Shown in pieces: positions 49,897 through 59,540 of a DNA stretch of 64,000 nucleotides. The stretch's first letter is position 1. Every line of letters starts with the position of its first letter. The notes beneath the pieces are model-generated. The model ran no database searches. It was not told the DNA's origin and saw only the letters and a program-made list of their open reading frames with translations. The stretch is from Bacillota bacterium (GTDB lineage: Bacteria; Bacillota; Bacilli; Paenibacillales; Paenibacillaceae), in assembly GCA_023391635.1 (NCBI GenBank), contig JAEWAQ010000082.1:62001-126000 (forward strand). Reading direction: 5' to 3'. The position numbers were made by a program, and so were the translations under genes.

Positions 49897-51353
49897 CAGG
49901 AGCGGCCCCCTTTGCGCGTCTTGTCGGTCGTCCGCAGAATATCCGGGCGATTCCGGACAGTGTACCACGGCTTGCGAAGCAATGCGGCCAGTATGTCCTT
50001 CGGATTGAGCGGAGACAAGGGTGCCAAATACGGGACGCCGAAAGATTTCAGCTTGGACATGTACAGCAGAATCGCGATCACGGACAAAATAAACCCGTAC
50101 ATGCCCAACACGGACGAACATAACAAGACCAGAAAACGCAAGACGCTGACGGTGCCGAACAGCGACTGGTTGACCAGCGTGAAGCTGGCAACCGCCGTAA
50201 TCGAGGTAACGACCAGCAGTGTCGGAGAAGCAAGTCCCGCGCGAATCGCCGCATCGCCGACGATGATGCCGCCTACGACCGCGACAGTCTGACCGACCGC
50301 TTTGGGCAGCCGTTCTCCGGCTTCCCGGAACAATTCGAACATGCCTACCATCATGAATGCTTCCAGGGGACCGGGAAACGGCAGCCCGATGCGGGATAGT
50401 GCAATCGTGGCAAGGAGCGGGTAAGGAATTTGTTCCATATTGTATGCGGATAAAGCCACCCAGAAGCCGGGCAGCAGCAAGGACGTCACCAGACCGAAGA
50501 GGCGCATCATAACGCCCATGGAAGCGAAATAAAAGGGAAAATGCAAGTCCTCCGGCGATTTCAGTTGCATGGTCAAATTGGTCGGCGCGATGATCGCCAG
50601 CGGTGAGCCATCGACCAACAATGCGAACCTGCCAAGAACGAGACAATCCGCCGTGAAGTCGGGGCGGCCGGAATAATCCAGCAGCGGAAACAAGGATGCG
50701 GATTCATCCGCCAGCATCATCTCGAGCTGCCCGGCGCCGAGCAGGGCGTCGATATCGATGCCCTGCAGCCGCCGCTTTACTTCATCGATCAACGCCGGAT
50801 TGGCGATGTCCTGGATATAGAGAAGCGCCACATAGCTGCGGCTTCGCTTGCCGATCGTGAACGACTCGCAGCACAGCGATTGCGTGCGAAGCCGCTTGCG
50901 GATCAAGGCGATGTTGGTAATCGCCTCCTCTACGAAGCCGTCCCGGGGACCTTTGATCGAGATTTCCGTGTTGGTGTCCTGAGGAGAGCGGTGAGGCGGG
51001 CTCGCGATGTCCAAGGCGAATAAGTCGCCGCTGTCTTCGAAGTAAATGACAAGCCTGCCGTTAAACACCTTATCCGGGATTTCATCCAGGCCGCCGACCG
51101 GCTTCCAATCCATATGGATTGGCCCTTGCTCGGCGGCGGTTTCCGCGGACGCAACGATATTCTCAAGACGCGGAAGCACATATTCGTTGATCGGCTTCGT
51201 GTCGGTCAAGCCTTCCGCGTAGATCAGATAGACGATTCGCTCGTGCCCCTGCTTCCCTAGCCCATACCTGTCCACATGGACATCCGCGCTATTGGCGAAC
51301 ATTTGCCGGATTTGCTCCGTCATGCCGCTTGTTTCTTGCCGGTTATGCTCCAT
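49896..51353 (-). CDS. Spore germination protein, GerA family (A subunit)
   Basis: A 485-residue receptor subunit with a large N-terminal cytoplasmic domain and about four to six membrane helices in the second half. Conserved GRFALLVDGSPLAIIAPTNL, FPFYFASMGVMMRLFGLVTS and GLPFPGPLEAFMMVGMFELF are present. Overlaps the B-subunit gene by 11 bases and the C-subunit gene by ATGA. Confidence 0.94.
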   Translation of the reverse strand: MEHNRQETSGMTEQIRQMFANSADVHVDRYGLGKQGHERIVYLIYAEGLTDTKPINEYVLPRLENIVASAETAAEQGPIHMDWKPVGGLDEIPDKVFNGRLVIYFEDSGDLFALDIASPPHRSPQDTNTEISIKGPRDGFVEEAITNIALIRKRLRTQSLCCESFTIGKRSRSYVALLYIQDIANPALIDEVKRRLQGIDIDALLGAGQLEMMLADESASLFPLLDYSGRPDFTADCLVLGRFALLVDGSPLAIIAPTNLTMQLKSPEDLHFPFYFASMGVMMRLFGLVTSLLLPGFWVALSAYNMEQIPYPLLATIALSRIGLPFPGPLEAFMMVGMFELFREAGERLPKAVGQTVAVVGGIIVGDAAIRAGLASPTLLVVTSITAVASFTLVNQSLFGTVSVLRFLVLLCSSVLGMYGFILSVIAILLYMSKLKSFGVPYLAPLSPLNPKDILAALLRKPWYTVRNRPDILRTTDKTRKGGRS

Positions 51354-52473
51354 TTTCTTGTTTACCTCGTGATTTATTGGCGATCCAAGCCAGACCGAAC
51401 AAAGTGAAGACGACTCCGGTTATGCCCCAGAAAGAGGCCGGCAAATAGATCTGTCTCATAAAGCGAACGTACTGCATATCGCTGATCGGCAGTTCGACGA
51501 TGACAATGCTGGCGGCGGCCAGCACAGCGATCCAGATCAGATGCTTCCGCTTGCGGCCGCTGCCGGATGGGCTGTCAGACGGGCTGCCCGACAATAGATC
51601 GGCAAGCAGCAGGAAGGAGACGGCAATACGAATGAAGGCGCCGGAAAGCCACTGAAAGATCGACAGGAAATCGACGTGACGAATATATTGGCCGATGGTG
51701 ACCAACCTCCATTCCTCGAACGCGGGGTAGCGCAGTTTCGCTGCTTCATCGGGGCCGAATTCGGCGATCGCTCCCGCGACCGGGCCGAGCACAAGTAGGA
51801 CTAGAAACAGGGAGAGCAGCCACATTTTCCAAACGCTCACATCGCGCTTGAGCTCTTGTTGAACGAGCAGAATGACGATCAGTTCCGCTAATCCTCCGCC
51901 TACATAGAGGCTGCCGCTTAGCATCGGATACCAGCCGTGTTCGAGCATGGGCTGCAATAGTGTATAATTTTTGACAGGAAGATTCATGCTCATGACGAAA
52001 TCGCCGAAGACAATAACGAACGGCAGCAGGATGCCGGCAGTCACGGCAATCGCTTGAATGCCGCACCATGCTGCCATGACGCATAACAGCACTAGGGATA
52101 GCGCCAACGCGAGCAAGGGAGTGCGCGGCAAATAAGTGTTATGCGTCCATGTGACTGTATCTTTCAGTGTCATGATACAAATAAAGAACAGATAGACGAT
52201 GAATATCGCCCGAAGCAGGCCGCTCGCGATTCTGCCGTAATGCCGGCGCAGCCATGGGAGCAGCGGCTGCTGCCGCGTGAATCGCATGATGCCGTACAAG
52301 ACGGTGGTCCAGGCCATGAAGGGAATAATCGCGACCAGCACGCTCAGCCAGGCATCCCGGCGGGCAACCGCCATCAGCGGCGGAACGACCATGACATGGT
52401 TCATCAAGCCGATCCCGAGTATGAGAATGCAGAACAGCGGAAGTACGCCGAGCGTACCTTGTCTATTAATCAT
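51343..52473 (-). CDS. Spore germination protein, GerB family (B subunit)
   Basis: A 376-residue integral membrane protein of the amino-acid-permease-like endospore germination family, with about ten helices. Starts MINRQGTLGVLPLFCILILG, and contains RFTRQQPLLPWLRR and the family's helix-rich core. It is the first gene of the operon, so the order here is B-A-C rather than the common A-B-C or A-C-B. The 104 bases to the divergent response-regulator gene should hold both promoters. Confidence 0.9.
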   Translation of the reverse strand: MINRQGTLGVLPLFCILILGIGLMNHVMVVPPLMAVARRDAWLSVLVAIIPFMAWTTVLYGIMRFTRQQPLLPWLRRHYGRIASGLLRAIFIVYLFFICIMTLKDTVTWTHNTYLPRTPLLALALSLVLLCVMAAWCGIQAIAVTAGILLPFVIVFGDFVMSMNLPVKNYTLLQPMLEHGWYPMLSGSLYVGGGLAELIVILLVQQELKRDVSVWKMWLLSLFLVLLVLGPVAGAIAEFGPDEAAKLRYPAFEEWRLVTIGQYIRHVDFLSIFQWLSGAFIRIAVSFLLLADLLSGSPSDSPSGSGRKRKHLIWIAVLAAASIVIVELPISDMQYVRFMRQIYLPASFWGITGVVFTLFGLAWIANKSRGKQENGA

Positions 52474-52577
52474 TGCAACGACCTCAATCTGTTGACCGTA
52501 ATGGCGTCATATGGACATTTTGATGCAAAGGCGGTTAAATCATACATAGCAGACTATTAAGGAAAGGTGCCGACTGC

Positions 52578-53258
52578 ATGAGAATTCACATCTTGGTCGC
52601 AGATGACGATCCGCACATTCGGGAATTGCTGCGATTTACGCTCAAGAAGGAAGGCTATCTCGTATGGGAAGCCGCGGATGGCAGGGCGGCACTGGAATTG
52701 ACGGAGCGGGAACAGGTACATCTGGCGATCGTAGACGTGATGATGCCGCAGATGGACGGCTGGGAGCTGTGCCGGGAAATCCGCAGCCGCTGCGAGATTC
52801 CGATTCTGATGCTGACAGCCAAAGGCGCGATCGAAGACAAGGAGAAAGCGTTCCTGTCGGGTACGGACGATTATTTGACGAAGCCTTTCGAGCCGAAGGA
52901 ATTGCTGTTCCGCGTAAAGGCGCTGCTGCGCCGCTATCAGATGGTATCCTCCGAGGAGATCAGATTGGGCGAGACGGTCATCGATCGCAAAAGTTATGAA
53001 ATTCGCTCAGGCGACGAGACGTTCGTCATTCCGCTCAAGGAATTCGAGCTGCTTGCACAGCTTGCAAGCCAGCCTGGCCGGATTTTCACGCGCGAGCAAT
53101 TGGTCCGATTGATCTGGGGCGCCGATTACGAGGGAGACAGCCGAACGATCGATGTCCATATCAAGCGGCTGCGCGAGCGGTTTGGGTCCCAGGCGGACGA
53201 CTTCGTCATTACGACGATGCGCGGACTCGGTTATAAGCTCGAGGTGCCGGGCCGATGA
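52578..53258 (+). CDS. OmpR-family response regulator
   Basis: A 226-residue regulator. Receiver domain with acidic pocket VADDDPH, phospho-acceptor Asp53 in AIVDVMMPQMDGWE, and Lys in YLTKPFEP. The winged-helix output domain follows (PLKEFELLAQLASQPGRIFT, DSRTIDVHIKRLRER). Coupled by ATGA to its sensor kinase and followed by an MMPL transporter it may control. Confidence 0.95.
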   Translation: MRIHILVADDDPHIRELLRFTLKKEGYLVWEAADGRAALELTEREQVHLAIVDVMMPQMDGWELCREIRSRCEIPILMLTAKGAIEDKEKAFLSGTDDYLTKPFEPKELLFRVKALLRRYQMVSSEEIRLGETVIDRKSYEIRSGDETFVIPLKEFELLAQLASQPGRIFTREQLVRLIWGADYEGDSRTIDVHIKRLRERFGSQADDFVITTMRGLGYKLEVPGR

Positions 53259-54652
53259 GATCGCTCTATTATCGCATCGTGCTGACGTTTATGCTGATCG
53301 CTCTGGTGAGCGGCGTGCTGGCGCTGCTCGTATCCAATGCGTACTACACGAATAAGCTGAAACGTTTCAACGAACAGAAGATCCGGCAGGTCGGCCAGGA
53401 GATCGTCTCTTTATACGAACAGGCGCCTCAGCTTTCGCTGGACGCGTACTTGACCCGGATCGCCAAAATGGGGTTTCAGTTCTATGCCGTAAACGAACGG
53501 ATGGAAGGAGCTTTCTATGGCGGCGCATTCCGGCATACGGAGATCGACCCGGCGATCGTGCGCGACGTGCTGGACGGCCGGACGTATCATGGCATCGAGG
53601 AACAACATTACTGGTTGCGTATAGCCGGCATGTTCGAGAACAGCGTGCGCAACAGCGTCGGACTCCCCGTTCAGGCACAAGGTCATCACTACGCCTTGTT
53701 CATCCGTCCGAATCTCGAGCAGCAGTTCGGAGATGTGCGCATCGTACTGGGAATTTTGCTCAGCGTCACATTCGCGCTCAGTCTCGTATTGATCGTCATC
53801 TTCACGAGGCATATCGTGAGCCCCGTCAAGCGATTGACTTCGGCCACGCAGGAAATCGTCAGCGGGCATTACGATGTCGCCCTGGACGTGTCGCGCGGCG
53901 ACGAGATAGGCAATCTAGCCCGGCATTTCACGCAGATGGCGCAGTCGCTGAAGCAGCTGGACGAGATGAGACAGACGTTCGTCGCCAACGTCTCGCACGA
54001 AATTCAGTCCCCGCTGACTTCGATTCAGGGGTTTGCGGAAGCATTGCTGAACAAGGACGTAGAGCCGGAGGAAGAGACGAGGTATTTGAGAATTATCGCG
54101 GAGGAGAGCCGGCGCATGTCTTCGCTGAGCCGTCAGTTGCTCACTTTGGCCGCGCTGGACAAGGAGCAGCACGCGCTGCAGCCTGCGGCATTCCGGCTCG
54201 ATGAACTGCTTCGTCAAGCGTTAATATTGACGGAGTGGCAATGGTCCGAGAAACGGCTGACGGTGGAACCGGATTTGCCTGAAGTCGTCATCACCGCGGA
54301 CATGTCGCTGCTGCAGCAGGTGTGGCTGAATTTGATCGTGAACAGCATCAAGTTCACCGAGCCCGGCGGCACGATCGGCATCCGGATCGACCTGGCGCGG
54401 GAAGTCGTCGTGACGGTCCGCGATACGGGCATCGGCATGACGCCCGAGCAAGTGTCCCGGATATTCGACCGGTTCTACAAGGCGGATCAAGCCAGAAGCC
54501 GTGCCGGCAGCGAGGGCGGAAGCGGGCTCGGGCTGTCGATCGCGAAGAAGATCGTCGAGCTGCACGGCGGCAGCATCGAAGCCGAGAGTGCACCGGGACG
54601 CGGCACGACGATCCGCGTGCGGCTGCCGTATTCCATTTCCCCTACTTGTTAA
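53255..54652 (+). CDS. Membrane sensor histidine kinase
   Basis: A 465-residue kinase with helices at about residues 8-28 and 163-185 flanking an extracellular sensor domain, then a HAMP domain. The phospho-accepting His is in FVANVSHEIQSPLTSIQGF. N-box LNLIVNSIKFTEPG, G1 VRDTGIGMTP and G2 GGSGLGLSIAKKIVELHGG are intact. Partner of the response regulator directly upstream. Confidence 0.94.
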   Translation: MRSLYYRIVLTFMLIALVSGVLALLVSNAYYTNKLKRFNEQKIRQVGQEIVSLYEQAPQLSLDAYLTRIAKMGFQFYAVNERMEGAFYGGAFRHTEIDPAIVRDVLDGRTYHGIEEQHYWLRIAGMFENSVRNSVGLPVQAQGHHYALFIRPNLEQQFGDVRIVLGILLSVTFALSLVLIVIFTRHIVSPVKRLTSATQEIVSGHYDVALDVSRGDEIGNLARHFTQMAQSLKQLDEMRQTFVANVSHEIQSPLTSIQGFAEALLNKDVEPEEETRYLRIIAEESRRMSSLSRQLLTLAALDKEQHALQPAAFRLDELLRQALILTEWQWSEKRLTVEPDLPEVVITADMSLLQQVWLNLIVNSIKFTEPGGTIGIRIDLAREVVVTVRDTGIGMTPEQVSRIFDRFYKADQARSRAGSEGGSGLGLSIAKKIVELHGGSIEAESAPGRGTTIRVRLPYSISPTC

Positions 54653-54718
54653 CTTCCGTTCACCGTCCATTCATATTCCGTGCCTATACTCGGATTCGGG
54701 TAGAGGAGGGAATAGAGA

Positions 54719-56884
54719 ATGCCGAACTTGACGAAGAAGCTGGCAGCTGGCGCATCCAATCCCAGGGGCGCGATACTTGTCGTGCTCATCTGGCTGCTCG
54801 CCGTCGTCGTTCTGAGCGCGGTCGCGCCCGGCGCCAAGTCGACTGCGATCAGCAGCGGCGAAGGCAGCATCCATGGCGACACACCGTCGGCGAAGGCGCA
54901 ACAGTTGCTGGACGTACAGTATCCGGGCTCGGACGAGCTTCAGGCGCTGCTCGTCTTTCACGACGAAGCCGGTCTGTCGACCGAAGACATGGACCGGATC
55001 GCGGCGGTGAGCGCATGGCTGGCTTCCCAAGATAAGCCGGACGCGGTGCAGTCGGCTGCGCCGTTTCATGAGTGGCCGTCTTCGCTGCGCGAACGTCAGC
55101 TGTCGGATGACCGTACGACATTGCTTCTGCCGGCCGCTCTGCAAGGAGGTCTGGATTCGGACCGGATCCATGATGCGATCGAGTCGATCCGCAGCGCCGC
55201 TGAACGCCTCGGCCTGGGCGGCATGCAGCTGGAAATTACAGGACCTGCGGGCATCGCGGCAGACACGATCTCCATCTTTCGTCATGCGGATCTGGTGCTG
55301 CTGCTGGCGACTGTCGGCCTGATCCTGGTAATTTTGATGCTGATTTATCGCTCGCCTCTGCTGGCGATTCTGCCGCTGGTCAGCTCCGGCATCGTGTATG
55401 CCGTCGTCGACCGGCTGCTGGGCCTTGGTGCGGACAATGGCTGGTGGGTCGTCGACAAGCAGGCGCTGTCGATCATGATGATCTTATTGTTCGCCGTGTT
55501 GACGGACTATTGCTTGTTCGTCCTGTCCCGGTATCGGGAGGAGCTTCGGAAAATCGGTTCGAAATACGACGCGATGCGCGTGGCGATGACGTCTGTATCC
55601 GAACCGATCCTGTTCAGCGGGGGAACGGTACTCGCGGCTATGGTGACGCTGTTCGCCACCGTCTTCGAACCTTACCATTACTTTGCGCCCGTTTTCTCCG
55701 TCGCCGTAATCGTCATTTTGCTCGCAGGGCTTACCCTTGTGCCGGCGCTATTCGCGATTGCCGGCCGACGCGGGTTCTGGCCCTTCATTCCCCGTCTCAC
55801 CGACCTGCCGGCCCCATCATCCCGATTCTGGACGCGCGTCGGACGGGTTGCGACGAACAAGCCGGCAATAACGGCAGGCATCATCGGTCTCTTGCTCCTC
55901 GCGTTCTCCGTGAACGCGGTCGGCATGAAATATTCGTTCAATATTATGGGCTCTTTCCCGAAGGACATGTCATCCCGTCTGGGCTTCGAGCTGCTCGCCA
56001 AACACTATCCTCCCGGGCAGCTGGCGCCGGTCACGGTCTTATTGGCTGCGGACCCGGGTGCCGGCGGCAATACCGGTGCATCCGGCAGGCAGGGGGTGGA
56101 TCCGGCTGCGATCGCCCGGCTTGCGGAAACGCTGGGCAGGCAAGCAGGCGTCGAATCGGCGAAGCCGGACCCTGTGATGTCGTCTTCCGGCCAGGCCGGC
56201 ACATTAACCTTGATTTTGCAAGACAATCCGTATACGCAGAGCGCGCTGAACGTCGTGGAACGACTGCGCGGACAATCCGAGCAAATGCTGCGTGACAGCG
56301 GCATCGATTCGTTGCGGTATCAGCTTCATTATGACGGCCAGACAGCGCAGCAACTGGACGTACGCGGCATGAACGAACGCGATACGCGGCTGTTGTTCGC
56401 GCTGGTCACGCTGCTCATTGCCTTGATGCTGTTCCTGCAGGCACGGTCGATTCGCGTCGCGGCTGTCATGATGGGGACAATGCTGTTATCTTACGCCGCC
56501 GCGATGGGGTTATGCTGGGCGATCTTCCGCTACGGATTCGGATACGAGGCGGTTAGCTACCGGCTTCCGGTATACACCTTCGTATTCCTGATGGCGCTCG
56601 GCGTCGATTACAATATTATGCTCGTCTCTCGAATCAGGGAAGAGCATCGGCAGCACGGCTGGCTCGAGGCGATTCGCCGCGGGCTGACGGCAACGGGAGG
56701 CGTCATCTCGTCTGCGGGCATCGTGCTCGCGGCGACTTTCGCAGTGCTGATTACACAGCCGTTGCAGGAATTGTTCTTGTTCGGCATCTTGATGGCAGTC
56801 GGTATTTTGCTCGATACGTGGGTTGTCAGGGGAATGCTGCTGCCGTCGTTGCTTGCCTTGTTCACCTTTAAATCACGATCATAA
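54719..56884 (+). CDS. MMPL/RND-family transporter
   Basis: A 721-residue protein with 12 predicted membrane helices in two groups and two large external loops. It resembles YdfJ/YdgH of Bacillus, which export lipids or amphiphiles. FAVLTDYCLFVLSRYREELR in the first half and ALGVDYNIMLVSRIREEHR in the second are the paired Asp-Tyr motifs of proton relay. Follows the two-component genes at 66 bases and is probably their target. Confidence 0.91.
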   Translation: MPNLTKKLAAGASNPRGAILVVLIWLLAVVVLSAVAPGAKSTAISSGEGSIHGDTPSAKAQQLLDVQYPGSDELQALLVFHDEAGLSTEDMDRIAAVSAWLASQDKPDAVQSAAPFHEWPSSLRERQLSDDRTTLLLPAALQGGLDSDRIHDAIESIRSAAERLGLGGMQLEITGPAGIAADTISIFRHADLVLLLATVGLILVILMLIYRSPLLAILPLVSSGIVYAVVDRLLGLGADNGWWVVDKQALSIMMILLFAVLTDYCLFVLSRYREELRKIGSKYDAMRVAMTSVSEPILFSGGTVLAAMVTLFATVFEPYHYFAPVFSVAVIVILLAGLTLVPALFAIAGRRGFWPFIPRLTDLPAPSSRFWTRVGRVATNKPAITAGIIGLLLLAFSVNAVGMKYSFNIMGSFPKDMSSRLGFELLAKHYPPGQLAPVTVLLAADPGAGGNTGASGRQGVDPAAIARLAETLGRQAGVESAKPDPVMSSSGQAGTLTLILQDNPYTQSALNVVERLRGQSEQMLRDSGIDSLRYQLHYDGQTAQQLDVRGMNERDTRLLFALVTLLIALMLFLQARSIRVAAVMMGTMLLSYAAAMGLCWAIFRYGFGYEAVSYRLPVYTFVFLMALGVDYNIMLVSRIREEHRQHGWLEAIRRGLTATGGVISSAGIVLAATFAVLITQPLQELFLFGILMAVGILLDTWVVRGMLLPSLLALFTFKSRS

Positions 56885-56902
56885 AGAAGGAGTGTGCATG
56901 AC

Positions 56903-57349
56903 ATGTTCGGATTTATGTTGTTCTTGCATTTGACCGGATTGTTCGTATGGCTTGGCGCGTTGCTCGGAACGGTGATCGCGCTCGGCATCCTCAAGCGGAC
57001 GTTGGGCTCGGTTGAATCGAATCAGACGGCGAGGCGGATGATTCGCGCGTTCAATCTGCTCGCCCATCCGGCCTCGGTCATCGTGCTCGGAAGCGGCGTC
57101 TATTTGATCGTTCAACTCGGTATGGATGACAGTAGACCGCTCTGGTTGGAAATCATGGAGAAAGGCGGCGGTACGATCATTCTCGCGGCACTCGTTGTGA
57201 CGGGCATCATGGGAAGCCGAGCGGGCAAGCGGCTGGCTTCCGGCGGTTCGGATGCGCAATCGTTTAAATTAAAAGGTTACGTTGCCGCGCTTTCCGTCTT
57301 TATGATCTTGATCGTTTCTGTTATGCTGGTAGTAAGCATCCGAGTCTGA
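56903..57349 (+). CDS. Small membrane protein, DUF2269/CopD-like
   Basis: A 148-residue protein with four helices. FGFMLFLHLTGLFVWLGALL carries the conserved His in helix 1, and RAFNLLAHPASVIVLGSGVY and LKGYVAALSVFMILIVSVML follow. ATG 56903 has AAGGAG ten bases upstream; GTG 56894 is in frame but too close to it. It lies 18 bases after the MMPL gene and is probably co-transcribed. Confidence 0.8.
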   Translation: MFGFMLFLHLTGLFVWLGALLGTVIALGILKRTLGSVESNQTARRMIRAFNLLAHPASVIVLGSGVYLIVQLGMDDSRPLWLEIMEKGGGTIILAALVVTGIMGSRAGKRLASGGSDAQSFKLKGYVAALSVFMILIVSVMLVVSIRV

Positions 57350-57387
57350 TCGATGCGGACCATTCGGCATAAGGGGGAGATCGTACC

Positions 57388-57819
57388 ATGATTTATCACC
57401 ACATCCTGGTTGCCTTTGACGGATCCGAAACATCGGAGAAAGCGTTGAACCAAGCGATCAAGTTTGTTCAGAGCAAGCCCGGCAGCAAACTGACGGTCGC
57501 CCACGTACTGAACCGGCCGATGTCCGCGTTCGAAGGGTTCGGCTGGGTTATCCCGGAAGGATACCATGAGAAGATGAAGGAGTACGAGGAGGCGCTGGCG
57601 AAGAAAGCGGAAGAGGTCATCAGAGAGCTTCCGTATACGAAGATCGCGATGCTGACCGGCAATCCGGCCCAAGCGATCCTGGAATATGCCAAGGAGTACA
57701 ATTGCGACCTGATCGTGATGGGCAGCCGGGGACTCGGCCCGTTCAAGGAATGGATGCTCGGCAGTGTCAGCCACCATGTCGTTCAGCAGTCGCAAGTGCC
57801 TGTTCTGATCGTAAAGTAG
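57388..57819 (+). CDS. Universal stress protein (UspA family)
   Basis: A 143-residue cytoplasmic protein. HHILVAFDGSETSEKALNQA carries the ATP-binding Asp, and VMGSRGLGPFKEWMLGSVSH matches the G-2x-G-9x-G-S nucleotide-binding loop. GGGGGAG precedes the ATG, and a terminator follows. Confidence 0.94.
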   Translation: MIYHHILVAFDGSETSEKALNQAIKFVQSKPGSKLTVAHVLNRPMSAFEGFGWVIPEGYHEKMKEYEEALAKKAEEVIRELPYTKIAMLTGNPAQAILEYAKEYNCDLIVMGSRGLGPFKEWMLGSVSHHVVQQSQVPVLIVK

Positions 57820-57850
57820 CAGCAGCGGCTTCCATTTTCAGATGACCCCG

Positions 57851-57877
57851 CACCCCGCACTGGTTGCGGGGTGTTTC
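57851..57877 (+). terminator. Probable terminator after the universal stress protein gene
   Basis: CACCCCGCA (57851-57859) and TGCGGGGTG (57865-57873) form a 9-bp stem with a five-base loop, followed by TTTCC. The T-run is short. Confidence 0.7.
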
Positions 57878-57953
57878 CGTTTATGCGTATACTCCCTATG
57901 ACGGATGTTGATGAAACGGATCGAATCACGTCATGGAGGAGGTGGATGTCACG

Positions 57954-59540
57954 TTGTTCAAAGTCATGATCGTCGATGACGAATCTTGGATTCGCAAAGG
58001 CATGCGTGCGGCAATCCATTGGGAGCAACTTGGTTTGGCCTCGGACAGCGAGGCGTCCGACGGACTGGAGGCGCTGCAAACGGCGGAGGAGCGAGCGCCG
58101 GACATTCTGCTCACGGATGTGCGCATGCCGGGGATTGACGGCCTCCAACTGGCCGAGAAGATGTTGGAGATGATTCCGCATCTGAAAGTGATCGTCGTCA
58201 GCGGGTATAGCGAATTCGAGTATGTCAAGTCGGCGATCCAACTCGACGCCGTCAGCTATATTTTGAAGCCGATCGACCCGCATGAGCTGAATGCCGCGCT
58301 GGAGCGGGCGGTTCGCAAGCTGAGCGCGGAAATCAAGGAGCGGAAGATGGCGCAATATTTTCCCGGCTACCTGGAGAAGCTGACCGCCGACTTGTGCAGG
58401 GAAAGCGGCGCAGCATCAGGCAGCGGCTTCCGGGAAGCGCTGCAGCTGGAGGGAGCGGCGCCGGACCAGATGGCGTGCGTGCTATTTCATTACGAAGACG
58501 CCCATTACGATGCCGCGACGATCGCACAGCTCGTTAAACAAGCGGCCGATAAGCTGCTCCATCGTGACAATCGCCTGATTGTCTGGGATCGGAGCGCCTC
58601 GCGGCTTTGGGCGGTGATGCTTGCAGACCGGTACAGGCAGATTACGGACATGATCAGAAACTTGCTGCTGTCCCTGAAGCAATCGAATGTGAACGGTGTT
58701 TGGGCGGCCGTCGGAGGCGCTGTCGAGGCGGCTCATCCTGCGCTGCTGGGGCGTTCGTGCCGGGAAGCTCTTGCCGTGACGGAGCGATATGCCCTCCAGC
58801 GAACGGAAGATGTCATCGCCTACACGTCCGATGCCGCTATAGAACAAGGGACGATCAAGTTCCCGCTGCAACTGCAGAAGCAATTGAATGAGGCGCTGTC
58901 CAGACATGATCAGGACGGCTGCCATGCCGTGGTCGATGCCGTCGAAGCTTATTACCGCGACACCGCTGGCGCAACTATCCGGCATGCGCGCAGCTTCTTC
59001 TTGGCCGTCGTTTCCGATGCCGTGAAATTCGTAATGTCGCAGCCTGCCTTCCACGAAGCGATTGTAGCGGCAGGATTTGATTTCTGCATGAACATCGAAG
59101 CCCGCGAGGACTTGAAACAGATGGCCGATTGGCTGCGCAGCTACCTGAAGGACATCAGCCGATTGCTGGAAAACGCGAATCAGCGTGACGTACACCGCAA
59201 TATTGTGGCGGCAGCGGATTATATCCGGGAACATTATGCGGAAGAGATCAGCTTGAACGCCGTTTCCACGCGGTATTTCATCACGTCCACCTATTTCAGC
59301 AGCATGTTCAAGGAGATCATCGGAGAGAATTTCCTGGAATTTCTCACAGGGGTTCGCATGGAGAAGGCAAAGGAACTGCTTCGCCGCACCGATCTCAAGG
59401 TGGGGCAAATAAGCGAGCGCGTCGGGTATGCGGACAGCCGTTATTTCAGCAAGCTGTTCAAGAAGACAACCGGCCTAATGCCGACGGAATTCCGTCAATC
59501 GCATCCGGACAGCGCCTGCGATCGCGAAGGAAGCGGGTGA
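57954..59540 (+). CDS. YesN-type response regulator with AraC output domain
   Basis: A 528-residue regulator. Receiver motif VMIVDDESWIRKGMR, phospho-acceptor in ILLTDVRMPGIDGLQ, and Lys in YILKPIDPHEL. A long middle region is followed by the AraC domain (ISLNAVSTRYFITSTYFSSM, ISERVGYADSRYFSKLFKKT). I choose TTG 57954 because GGAGGTGG lies nine bases upstream; ATG 57933 has no ribosome site. Coupled to its sensor by GTGA, and followed by the ABC importer it should control. Confidence 0.92.
   Translation: MFKVMIVDDESWIRKGMRAAIHWEQLGLASDSEASDGLEALQTAEERAPDILLTDVRMPGIDGLQLAEKMLEMIPHLKVIVVSGYSEFEYVKSAIQLDAVSYILKPIDPHELNAALERAVRKLSAEIKERKMAQYFPGYLEKLTADLCRESGAASGSGFREALQLEGAAPDQMACVLFHYEDAHYDAATIAQLVKQAADKLLHRDNRLIVWDRSASRLWAVMLADRYRQITDMIRNLLLSLKQSNVNGVWAAVGGAVEAAHPALLGRSCREALAVTERYALQRTEDVIAYTSDAAIEQGTIKFPLQLQKQLNEALSRHDQDGCHAVVDAVEAYYRDTAGATIRHARSFFLAVVSDAVKFVMSQPAFHEAIVAAGFDFCMNIEAREDLKQMADWLRSYLKDISRLLENANQRDVHRNIVAAADYIREHYAEEISLNAVSTRYFITSTYFSSMFKEIIGENFLEFLTGVRMEKAKELLRRTDLKVGQISERVGYADSRYFSKLFKKTTGLMPTEFRQSHPDSACDREGSG

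Noticed and set aside
49897..50646. Upstream extension of the Ger(x)C reading frame through the A-subunit gene
   Set aside because: The lipoprotein signal at 49896 and the ATGA overlap define the start. The upstream part is a shadow of the A subunit.
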